Source: Entophlyctis helioformis (Eukaryota > Chytridiomycota > Chytridiomycetes > Chytridiales > Chytriomycetaceae). From it: a DNA stretch of 30,933 nucleotides. Position 1 is the stretch's first letter. Every line of letters begins with the position of its first letter. The notes below the pieces were generated by a model that searched no databases, was not told the DNA's origin, and saw only the letters and a program-made list of their open reading frames with translations. The stretch spans positions 1-30,933 of the forward strand of contig JAHLKH010000250.1 of the NCBI GenBank assembly GCA_025526915.1, read 5' to 3'. The position numbers and the translations under genes are program-made. This document shows, one piece after another, positions 8,628 through 18,444 of the stretch.

Positions 8628-10858
8628 ATGGTTGCGACCCGCAGCCAGACCCGCCGGCTTGCAGCAGCAGCAGCCGCCCCTACCCGCATGCTCCGGGCAA
8701 GCACCATCGCCCAGCGCAAGCCCGCCCCCGCTGCCCCCGCTGCTCCCGCTGCTCCCGCTGCCACTGTCACTGTCGCTGCCGCCACCACCACCGCTGCTGC
8801 TGCTCCCGCTGCTGCTGCTCCCGCTGCCCGCGACCCTCCAAGGAGGACTGCGGCCAAGCGCACGGCGGACAAGGACGACGACATTGGCTCAGGTGCAAGA
8901 ACAAAACGCGCACGGCGCAACGTTCCTGCAGTGCCTGCTGCACCCGAAGCACCTGTCGCGTCTATCGCACCTGCCGCACCTGCCAACTCAGCCACTCCTG
9001 CCGAATCAGCCATCCCTGCCGAACCCGAGTTACCTGTCGCACCTGCCAACTCAGCCACTCTTGCCGAATCAGCCATCCCTGCCGAATCAGCCATCCCTGC
9101 CGAACCCGACGCCGCCACTGCCCGCCAGTCTTGTAAAAGACCTGCGGCCACGTGTGAGGCGCTCGACGACATTGGCTCAAGTCTAGGAACAAAACGCCCA
9201 CGGCGTCACGCGCCTGCAGTGCCTGCTGCACCCGAAGCACCTGTCGCCTCTATTGCACCTGCCGAATCTACCGCGCCTGCCGAATCAGCCGCCCCTGTCG
9301 AACCTGCCAGTACAACCCCCGCTGTCGTCGCTGCCCACGAGCCTCCAATGAGGAGCGCGGCCAAGCGAAAGGCGGCAGACGGCTTTCAGTCGCCTCCAGC
9401 TGCAAAACGGGCACACGCTCCGGTTACCCCCGCTGCCGCCCCCACCGCCTCTGCTTCCGCCGTGTTCACCCCCGACACCCCCGCTGCGCCTGCCATCCCT
9501 GTGGCCCCCGATGCTTTTCCAAGCATCGCGGCGACGCACATGGCAGCCAAAGGCGAGCGTCTCGAGCTTGCTTCTGGGGCGGCACTGGCTGGCATGCGCA
9601 AGATGTCGGCGATTCTCGACGCTTGGTCACAGGTATGCATGCTTGACGAGCATGCTGTCTGTGCACGCGTTCTGTTGTATCCAGGCATCCTGTTCTAACC
9701 ACAACCATGCTTTTGATATGCCGCTCAATCCAACAACTGCAGGGCGATCCCAACTCTGTTGTTTGGGAGAACATGGACAAATGGGAGCGTGATCTCAAGC
9801 GCGAGCACGCCCTCTTTTCCAAGTGCCGAAGCGAGCAGGTCTACATGGGCGAGATTGACGCAGATACCCGCGAGGATACCTTGGTCTGGATGCACAAGGT
9901 ATCGTGCGAGCGTGGGCTTCTGTGCAAGACATTCCACACGGCAGTCTGCTACGTGGACACATACATTGCGCACCTACCGCAACAAGTGACACGCGGTAAT
10001 GTCAAGCTGCTGGCCATGTTTTGTTTGTATGAGGCTGTAAAGCTCGAGGTGAGAATCCTGTGCCCATCATCCTTGACCATCTGTTTCTTCATCTCTGCCC
10101 AATCCAGTGGCTGACATGCAGCTGCTGTGCACAGCACGTGGACAAATCGGCCGAGCTGTTTTACCTGCTCCAGTTTGCCCTCGAGGATCTCCAGACTGTT
10201 GCGGCCAAGAAACGCAAGTTGGACGAGCTCAGCAAGCAGTACAGGCGTGTCGAGGCCAACCTGCTGATTGTAAGCCATCTCCTGCTTTGCTCTGTTGCCG
10301 TTTGGTCGCTTGAGAGGTGCTCTGCATGGCCAGTGGCTGACATTGCATGGCACATCTGTGCAGCTTTTTGGTTATGATCTGCTGATTCCTTCGGCGTTCG
10401 ACCATCTTATGGGATGCTTTGAGCGGTGCAGGATGCTCATTGCACTCAAGCGTGGCGTTCGGCTTCCTGACTTTGACGTGATCGGCGACGACAATGACAT
10501 CTACAATCTCTTGTCAAAGGCAAATTCGCTCCTGGATCGCGCGGTCTGCGACGTCGAGTCGCTCAAGTTTTCGAACAGCCAACTGGCCTCGTCTGCATTC
10601 TACCTCGCGGTCATGACCCATGAATCTCTGGCTGGTATGTCTCACCATCACAGACCTTGCCTGCTCGTGTTCATGCAGGCTCTTCTTTGGCTGTTGCAGT
10701 AGCTGACCTTGATGGGCACACGCTTAACAGAGGAGCCATTCCACCCGGTCGATGTTCAGCTGGTTACTGGGTTCACCGTGGCCGAGTTGGGAGAGTGTCT
10801 CGAGTTCATGAGCAGATTCAACATCTCACGATCCACAGTTCTCTCCTGCGCTCATTGA
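8628..10858 (+). CDS. Divergent cyclin with a repeat-built Ala/Pro-rich N-terminal arm
   Basis: Exons are 8628-9632, 9743-10048, 10135-10269, 10364-10634 and 10731-10858 (614 aa); all splices are GT-AG and keep frame. The ATG at 8628 (GTCGGCAGC before ATG) is the first true ATG; the frame is open upstream only from a GTG. Residues 1-335 are Ala/Pro-rich with basic patches (AAKRTAD, TKRARR, TKRPRR, AAKRKAAD, AAKRAH) that look like nuclear localisation signals. From residue 336 a cyclin box follows: a W-M-x-K-V segment, T-x-x-x-AV-x-YVD-x-YI, V-x-R-x-x-x-KLL and an A-x-KLE at the exon 2 end. Exon 4 carries GYDLLIPSAFDHL and, late, LASSAFYLAV, typical of the second half of a cyclin fold. The last exon contains VTGFTVAELGECLEFM and ends soon after. 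This is expected to bind and direct a cyclin-dependent kinase; the A/B/E subtype cannot be fixed by eye. Confidence 0.75.
8877..9275 (+). repeat. Coding tandem repeat in the cyclin arm
   Basis: A block of about 110 nt beginning GACGACATTGGCTCA at 8877 recurs at 9165, a period of 288 nt (96 codons), so the frame is kept. Each copy encodes DDIGS, a TKR-x-RR basic patch and a PAVPAAPEAPVASIAPA run. Smaller CCTGCCGAATCAGCC-type units are repeated between the copies. Confidence 0.85.
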
Positions 10859-11029
10859 TGCAGCTCCACTTGACACTTCCTTTCATTCTCTCTCCATATT
10901 GTGCATGCCGATATTGCCCCCTTCCCCTCACCTCCATTCCCATCGCCGTTTCTCTTGTGAGGTGCCATCTTGGCGACGCCGATCCGGAATACATATCCAT
11001 CTACCCAGAGCGTGTTTGAGAAGCGAGAC

Positions 11030-12857
11030 AGATGTGTGGAACGGGCCGCGACTTGGCTGCCAATCAAGGCACAACAGCAAGCAGCTCAAGTGCAGTGACT
11101 TGTTGCGAGTGCCTGGTGGTGGTGTGACTCATCTGCGCGCATTTGGCGTTCCTGGCGTCGACCACAAGGGCGTCGTCATCACGAGCGAGATTGAGCGCAG
11201 TGTCGCAGTGTCGCATGATGGGCACCACTCTGGCGGATGGGACGCATCTGCCTTTGGGGACCATGTCAAGCGGTCGACGCGGTCGACAGGTGCGAGGCAC
11301 AGACCAACGAAAGCCGGACTCGCCAGGACGAGCTGTCAGTCGAGGAGCACGCGGCGATCGAGCGGACTCTCACATTGACGCGATGCCCTTTGGTGCGGTC
11401 GTTGAGGACGTGCCAGTCGCTGTTGTGCCGCCCGTTCTGACTGATACCGAGGCTTCCGGCTGATGCTCCTCCTGCTGATGCTATGCTTGCTGCTGCTCCT
11501 GCTGCTACGGCCGCAGAGATTCGTCGGTCAGCACGGCAGTCTACCACTGGCGAGCGGGATGGGACTTTTGCGTCGGCCTCTGCGGATGGCCGTCAGCGTG
11601 CTGTGGCCGCTGAAGGTCCGGCGGGCGAGCGCGCCATTGACGATGTGGTGGGCGAGACCGAGCTGAATGCCCTGGATGCCCCGGCTTCCGACAAGCTGGG
11701 CTTGGCTTTCCCGAGGGCCAAGAGCCAAGACGCCCGCCTCACGATCCCCTCGACTCTCGCACAGCGGCAACAGCCGCAGTCCTGGCCGTTTTGGAAAGCG
11801 CTGCCCTTGAGAAGGAAGCTTGTCTCGCGGCTTGCTGATCTGCCTGTCGTTGGGCCACGTGACCACTCAGCAAGTCCTGCAATGTCACGCGTTCCACGCC
11901 AATGCCCGCCGTCCCGCCACACGCTTCTTCTCTCGCGACACGCCGAGCCGCTTGCGCTGATGCCTGTCTTCTTCCACGTGCCAGCCAGGCTCGCTGAGTA
12001 CCAAAAGCCTTGGGCCTCTTGACCGCAGAGTCTTGGCACTCGCTCAATGGCCAAGGGCGTGTTTCGTCATGTCTCTCGGCCGTCAGGGCACAGGATTATC
12101 GGCGTCAAGTGGGTGTTCTCGGTCAAGCCGGGCAAGGACGGCTGGCTGGCGACCTTCAAGGCGTGCCTTGGTTTTGCCTGCAGTTTCATGCAGACCAGGA
12201 TTGTTGAGACGCACGCGTCTGTCGTTTCCATGCCCGACATGCATAGGATGCTCTCCATTGCAGCGACTCGTGGCTGGGAGGTCCACCAGATGGATGTCAA
12301 GACGGCGTTCCTGAGTGCTCCCATGCAGGAGGAGGCGTATGTGGCGCTCCTTCCTGGTCTGCCACAGCAGGATGGCCGCGTCTGGTGTCTGCTGCGAGCT
12401 CTCTACGGCCTGAGCCAGTCACCTCTGCCTTGGTACAACACGTCGGTGGACGCTCTTCTTATTCTGGGTTTCAGGAAGTTGCGCAGCGAGCGGTGCATCA
12501 TCTTCTTCTCGCATGGTCGACAGACGGCTAGCCCGTGTATGTGGTTGCCTTTGTGGACGGCCGTCTGATCATGGTGCCTCGGCTCTCGGACGTCCAGCAA
12601 GTCCAGGCGGAGCTGGCTGGTCGGTTTGAGATCCCGGGATTTGAGAGGCCGGATCTGGGCGAGCTGAGCTATTATTGGGTGGGCGTCGCAATCACTCGAA
12701 GCCGGCACGCAAACAAGCTGTGTGTGAGCCAGCGGTCGTACCAGGAAGAGATCATTGAAGGGTTTGGCATGACTGGCTCGTCCCCTGTCTCTCTGCCGTA
12801 CGAATCGTCGCTGGTCTTGGTCAAGCGTCTGGAGCCGAAGACTCACGGGACGGTCTT
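11030..12857 (+). mobile_element. Decayed Ty1/copia retrotransposon relic (integrase tail, linker, reverse transcriptase)
   Basis: The best-preserved part, 12047-12530, reads as copia reverse transcriptase: IGVKWVFSVK, a GWEVHQMDVKTAFLSAP block and LLRALYGLSQSPLPWY. The frame then shifts near 12535 and continues with VAFVDG where copia enzymes have the YVDD catalytic pair, so the second aspartate is Gly. The frame also changes around 12040. Upstream, RRSAR at about 11515 matches the usual pre-RT linker motif, and HLRAFGVPG near 11130 resembles the post-integrase segment. The gag, protease and integrase core were not found, and no LTRs could be recognised. Homology stops at 12857, only 60 bp before the nucleoporin start codon. 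Several disruptions make this a dead copy. Confidence 0.8.
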
Positions 12858-12917
12858 TGCTGTGATCGTTTGCCGTTCGATTCGTCGCTGAACTCGCACA
12901 AGCGTCACTCGCACGCC

Positions 12918-15900
12918 ATGGCTTCGTGGGTCGACCTGCTCTCGCACCATCCGGTCCTGGCCAACGTGCCGTCGCCGTCGCTGCCGCCCACGCCGCTGCA
13001 GCCTGCTCGGCAGCACCCACACACACAGCAGCAGCACTCGCAGCAGCAACACTCACAGCAACACGCCAGCACTATGGACTCGTTCAAGTCGCAGCTGGCC
13101 GACATCTCGGCCATTGGCCATGGCGACGCCGGCGACTCGTCGTTCATGTCCTCGGCCGGTGCGGGCGGCTCGCTGCTGTCTGCGCCGGCCTCGTTCTCGC
13201 TTCTAGGCCTTCCGTCAGCCTCGGCGTCGGCGCTCGGCAGCCGGGCACCAGGCGGCCTGGCTGCGGCTGGCGGCCCTGGCCAGCGGCCTCTGCCAACGGC
13301 ATCATTGGCTGCGGCATCATCGTCTGCGGCATCATCGTCTGCGGCATCGGCGGCTGCCTCCCGAGCCAGAGCTGCCGACCGCCACCCCCGGTCGCTGATG
13401 GCGCAGGCCGACGGGCACCTGTTCCTGTGCACGAACACGACCGCCGAGCAGACGCTGGCAGGCGTGATGCCAGCGGTGCGCGTCGCGAGTCTGCGTGACT
13501 GGAAGAAGCTGTGCGTGGCCGGTGCCAGTGGTGGTGCTGGTGCTCTGGATCCAAGTGCTCCGGATGCAGGTGCAGGTGCAGGTGCCGAGCCTGCTGTCGA
13601 TCCTCAGATGCTAGCCGAGGCAGCGTCGTGGAAGGTGCGTCTGCATGCGTGTGCCTACGGCGGCCGACGTGGCCTGCGTGGCTGCCGTGAATGCGTCCGT
13701 CTGCGTCTGTGCACTCACCACCGATCGGCTGGCGCCATCCACAGGAGCTCGTTCTGCCTGGCCTCGACTTCCCCGTACGCCAGCTGAGCATCAACGCGAC
13801 GGGCAAGCTGCTCGTGCTGGCCGGCGACCGGCGCATCCTCGTGGCCATTCTGCCCATCAGCATCCACGCCAACGTGCCGTCGCTCGAGTGCAAGACCCAC
13901 CCCGTCGGGTCCATCCTCTACGCCGCAGACCGCGCCAACCACATTGCCAAGGTCGCCTGGCTCCCGCTGAGCGACACCGCCACGCATCTGGCCGTCCTGT
14001 CCTCCAACGCCCGCCTGCGCATCTTTGACATTGCCGCAAACCAGGCCAATCCAGAGCAGGCCATCCGCCTGGACTCGCGCGCCGCAGAGTCGGGCGGTGG
14101 CGACGACGACGACGACCATCTCGGCATGGCGGGCTCCACCTCGCTGCGCCATCGCACAAACGCTGCCCGCTTTGGCGCCAGTCTGGACGAGCACGAGGCC
14201 GTGTCGTTTAGCTTTGGCTCGTCGCACGACGCGCGTGGATGGGGATCGTTTACCGTCTACGCCCTCATGCGCAACGGCGACATTGTGTCCGTGTGTCCCG
14301 TCGTGCCCGGCCGGCTCCGCGTTCCTCTGCAGCTCATTCACAATCTCAAGCAGGAGACGGACATTGAGTGGAGAGATGCTGACCCGGCTCAGAGCACCGA
14401 GCAATCGTCGCACTTTTACTGGCGATCCAAGTGGCTGCAGGAGCTTCTCGACCAAGCGCCGAACCAGCCCGGCGTGCTGTCTGGCGACATTGTTGGTCGC
14501 AAGCCAGTCGGCACTGCCAAATTGGCTCTCGCTCGTCGCGGCCCGTACCTTGTGCAGCCGTCGGCAGCATCCATAGAGCTTGACCAGGCGTCTGACTTGG
14601 TCTATATCCCAACGCCGTCTGCTGCGGTTCTTGCCGTGGCGAGCACCGATGGCCACATAGCAGTGTACCTTGAACTGGATCCACCTTGTCCCAACTGGCA
14701 CATGCACGACGTAAGTCAGTCGCGAGTTTGCTTGGTGATCTGGCAAGCGGCAGTACTCACCCTGCTTCTTTGTTGAATGGCAGATCAATGCCAGCCGCAT
14801 ACTTGGCTCTGTCGATGACCCGGAGCAGGATGAGCAGAGCCTGCCTGCGCTGGCGTGGATCGAGATGATCGATCTGGGACTGCAGCAGAGCAGAGGCAAC
14901 ACTGCCGTCGTCCTGGCAGCCGATCCCAAGCATCGCGATGTCGTTTACGCATACCACTCGCACGGTGTCCACAGCATCACGCTGGGCTGCTATGCTGGTC
15001 TCCTTGAAGTGGACGACACGGCCGATGAGTGCATGGACCAACAGCTCGGTAACAGCATTGTGCGGCACATTGCTGCCTTGAGCCACACGTCCAGCGACAG
15101 CATGTAGGTTGGCGTGGATCATGGCATTTACGGAGTGCTTTGGCGATGGCTGACCCAGCACGGCCGGACAGGGCTGAGAACACGACAGTGGTTGGACTGG
15201 CGGTCATTTCCGAAATCTATCTGGGCTACAGCCTTGTGCTCCTCACATCTGACCACCAGCTGTTTGGCGAGATGCTCACAATGCGTGCGCCGGCTGTGGT
15301 CCCGGGACTGGCCAGTCCATCGCACCGCGGCAAGAAGGCACCGGCGCCGGCCGCGTTCCAGGAGCAGACGCCAAGCGCGCTTGAGGGCCATCTGTACAAG
15401 CTGCCGGCGATCTTCCAAGGCGCTTTTCCGAGACGGCCCAAGCTGGTTGGCTCTGCAGCAGCTGCAGCTGCACCCGGAGCCGGAGCCGGGGCCGGATACC
15501 CGATGTTCATCAACGCACAAACGCTGGTCAAGGCCAGCGAGCACATTGCAGCCATCCGCGACGATCTGCGGTTGCTGTACAATGCCAAGCATGACATGGT
15601 TGAGCAGTACGTGGCGTGGTTGCATGGCATGGCATGGCATGGCATGACTTGTTGGTTGTCGGACACATGGGTAGATGGACGGCTGACACGCAGATGTCCA
15701 GTGTGCAGCGACAGGTGCAAGAGAACACGATGCAGATTGAGAAGCTGAGCGACATTGCAGCCCGCGTCCAGAAGCAAGAGGAGCACCAGCAGCGGATCAT
15801 GGAGCGGGCGGAGCAGCTGCGCGAGCGCCAGCAGCGCATTGCCAAGAAGCTGGATGTGGTGCTGCAGATTGTGATTGACGAGACGCAGCCAGCGCTGAGT

Positions 15901-16209
15901 GCGGCCGAGATCCAGTGGGCCAACGAGCTCCGCCAGAAGGAGCTCGAGACGCGAGGCGACCTGAACGTGCGCATCGAGCAGGCGCGAGACCGTGCGGCAG
16001 CGGTGGTGGCGCAGTACTTGAACGAGGCGGCCGAGGCGCGCGAGGTTCGGCGGCAGCGCGAAAAGACCAAGACGGAGATGCTGGGCAGCGGACAGATGCG
16101 GCGTCTGCGGGAAGCGCTGGTGAACGAGTACCAGGTGATCAACCATGCGGCCGAAAAGGTCGAGGCGCTGCAGCAGGAGGTGGAGGCTCTGGAGGCGGGC
16201 CGCGCATGA
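12918..16209 (+). CDS. Nup88/Nup82-type nucleoporin
   Basis: Exons are 12918-13634, 13745-14710, 14784-15103, 15172-15610 and 15694-16209 (985 aa); introns are 110, 73, 68 and 83 nt. All joins keep frame, including a Met codon split across intron 3. The ATG at 12918 (MASWVDLLSHHP) is preferred; the frame is open upstream only from a TTG. Residues 30-190 are low-complexity with Gln/His and Ala/Ser runs. The middle part reads as a beta-propeller with strands such as KLLVLAGDRRILVAILP, and a segment GPYLVQPSA, then DLVYIPTPSAAVLAVAS and IAVYLELDP, which is the characteristic Nup88 stretch. The last 170 residues are a charged coiled coil. Nup88/Nup82 anchors on the cytoplasmic face of the pore with Nup214/Nup159 and Nup62-type partners to support mRNA export. 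It is longer than human Nup88 (741 aa), chiefly through the N-terminal arm. Confidence 0.82.
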
Positions 16210-16321
16210 GCGTGCGAATGAAGCCTGCGTGTTCTCTGAAACGTGCGCTGGATATGCGCCTTGGCCGAGCGAGCGCGCCTTGGTGCACGCCGAGCCGAAG
16301 GATTGTCGTTTCGGATCCGCC

Positions 16322-16330
16322 TATAAAAAG
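16322..16330 (+). promoter_or_regulatory. TATA box of the nucleolin-like gene
   Basis: TATAAAAAG lies 61 bp before the ATG at 16383. The intervening leader is pyrimidine-rich (TTTTTCTTTTCTTTCTGGCTTC) followed by a CA tract, as in strongly expressed fungal housekeeping genes. Called on sequence and position alone. Confidence 0.6.
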
Positions 16331-16382
16331 GGCTCGTTTTTCTTTTCTTTCTGGCTTCACACACACACACTCACAACTCCAA

Positions 16383-18308
16383 ATGGGCTCGAAATCCGTT
16401 GCAAAGGTCGACAAGAAGGTCGTCAAGGTCGACAAGAAGGCCGTTGCCGCCAAGGCCGTTGCCTCGCCTGCAAAGAAGGTGCGGCAGCCGTGCACTGCAC
16501 TGCGATGCGATGCTTTCCCATGCGTGCCATGCAGCGATGCCTGCCTGCCTCTGCCCGCCTGCCTGCCTGCCTGCCCGCCCGCTCGTTGAAGCGTCGTTGA
16601 TGTGCGTGGCAAGCAGCGTCCTGCTCGCGGCATCGTCGCCCACCAGCAGCTGCACGTCGGCCGGCCGGTGCACGGCGTCACCTGCCACGCACTGCCCTCG
16701 TACCGCATGCGGCCTGCCGGCCATCCCCTGCTGGCTGGCTGCCTGGTTGGCTGCCGTGCTGTGCGCGCTCGCAACAGCGACCTCTGCGGCGTGCTGCTCG
16801 TCCTCTGTTTTTTTTTTCTTGGCACGGGCTGGCTGATTGGCTGGCTGGCTGGCTGGTTTCATTTTTTTTTTTTTCGTTTTGTTGTTGTTGTTGCGCTCAT
16901 TGGGCCGTGCGTGCATCTGTGGCTTGCGCTTGTTGCTAATGCGATCGTCTGTGCACCGTCTCACCCTCTCGCCTGCAGGTCAAGGCCGCCCCCGTCGAGT
17001 CGTCTGACTCGTCGTCCGACTCGTCCTCTGACGACGACGAGGAGGAGGAGAAGCCCGTCGCCAAGAAGGCCGCTGCCACCAAGGCCGCTGCCAAGAAGGC
17101 CGAGTCTGACTCTGACTCTGACTCGTCGTCTGACGACGAGGAGACCGAGACGTCCGCCGCCAAGGCCGAGTCCGAGTCCGAGTCCTCTGACGACAACGAC
17201 GACTCTGACGACGAGGAGGAGACCGCCTCTGCCGAGAAGAAGACCGAGTCTTCTGCCGAGTCGTCCGACTCGGACTCTGACTCTGACGACGAGGACGAGG
17301 AGGAGGAGGAGGAGGAGAAGCCCGCTGCCAAGGCCGGTACCAAGCGTGCCGCCGAGGAGGAGGAGGCTCCCGCCAAGAAGCAGAAGAACAACGACGGCGA
17401 GGCTGTCGATGCCGCCAACACCACCGTGTTCGTCGGCAACCTTTCGTGGAACGTCGACGAGGACATGCTCGCTGGCGCTTTCGCCGACTGCGGTGAGGTC
17501 GAGTCTGCTCGCATCATCACCGACAAGATGACCGGCAAGAAGAAGGGGTACGTCTTGATCTGCCGTCTGTGGCAGCTGGCCTGTTTTTATACAATCAGAA
17601 CGCGACATCTGACCCCTGTGCACCACGATTCTCCCCGTTACGCGACACAGCTTCGGCTACGTGTCCTTCACCACTGCCGAGGCTGCCACTGCCGCTGTTG
17701 CCATGACCGGCACCGAGCTTGACGGCCGCCAGCTCCGCGTCGACATCTCGACGCCCCGTGCTCCCCGCGATGATGCCCGTGGCCCCGGCGGCCGTGCCGA
17801 GAAGCCCACGTCGGCTCCCTCCAACATCCTGTTTGTTGGCAACCTTGCCTTCTCGGTCTCGGAGGACGATGTCCGCGCCGCGTTTGGTGCCCACGGCACC
17901 GTCGTCTCGGCCCGTTTCCCCACGGACCGCGAGACTGGCGAGTTCAAGGGCTTTGGCTACATTGAGTTTGAGTCGCCCGAGAACGCTACCGCTGCTCTCG
18001 AGAGCCTCAACGGCTCCGAGCTCGGCGGCCGCAACCTCCGTATCGACTACGCTGGCCAGCGTGACAACTCTGGCGGCGGCGCCGGCGGCCGTGGCGGCTT
18101 TGGCGGTCGCGGTGGTCGCGGCGGTGCTGGCGGCTTTGGTGGCCGTGGCGGCCGTGGCGGCGGCGGCGGTTTCGGTGGCCGTGGTGGACGTGGCGGCGGT
18201 GGCTTCGGTGGCCGTGGCGGTCGTGGTGGCGGTGGCTTCGGCGGCCGTGGCGGCCGCGGCGGCAGCTTCGGCGCTCCCCGTCCCTCTGGCACCAAGATCA
18301 CCTTCTAA
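16383..18308 (+). CDS. NSR1: Nucleolin-like RNA-binding protein, NSR1/GAR2 type
   Basis: Exons are 16383-16478, 16979-17547 and 17651-18308 (440 aa). Residues 1-32 are Lys/Val/Ala-rich (KVDKKVVKVDKK). Residues 33-175 alternate Ser/Asp/Glu acidic tracts, likely casein kinase II targets, with Lys-rich spacers. RRM1 spans about 179-255 with VFVGNL (RNP2) and a GFGYVSF RNP1 split by intron 2. RRM2 spans about 280-355 with LFVGNL and GFGYIEF. A Gly/Arg/Phe RGG tail (GGRGGFGGRGG type) runs from about 362 to 430 and the protein ends PSGTKITF. This architecture and length match yeast NSR1 (414 aa) and fission yeast gar2, nucleolar factors for pre-rRNA processing and small-subunit assembly. A TATA box stands upstream. 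Intron 1 (500 nt) is far longer than the others in the window. Confidence 0.92.
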
Positions 18309-18444
18309 ATGTCTACCCCCCTTAGCTCCTGTCTCTCCACACCCTTCTTCTTATTACTCTTGTTTGCATTGAACGTTTCAAGCCATTTCTTCACGCGCTT
18401 GCTGCCCATCGCAGATCGTCAATGACGGGATCGCTCTTCATTGA

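Noticed and set aside
12870..12917. Extension of the nucleoporin to 12870
   Set aside because: It would start at TTG; the ATG at 12918 gives a typical N-terminus.
16560..16860. C/D-box snoRNA in the nucleolin-like intron
   Set aside because: Only loose TGATG and CTGA matches were found, without paired boxes or terminal stem, so no RNA gene is called.
18047..18301. Proline-rich minus-strand frame opposite the RGG tail
   Set aside because: It is the complement of Gly-rich repeats and has no independent support.
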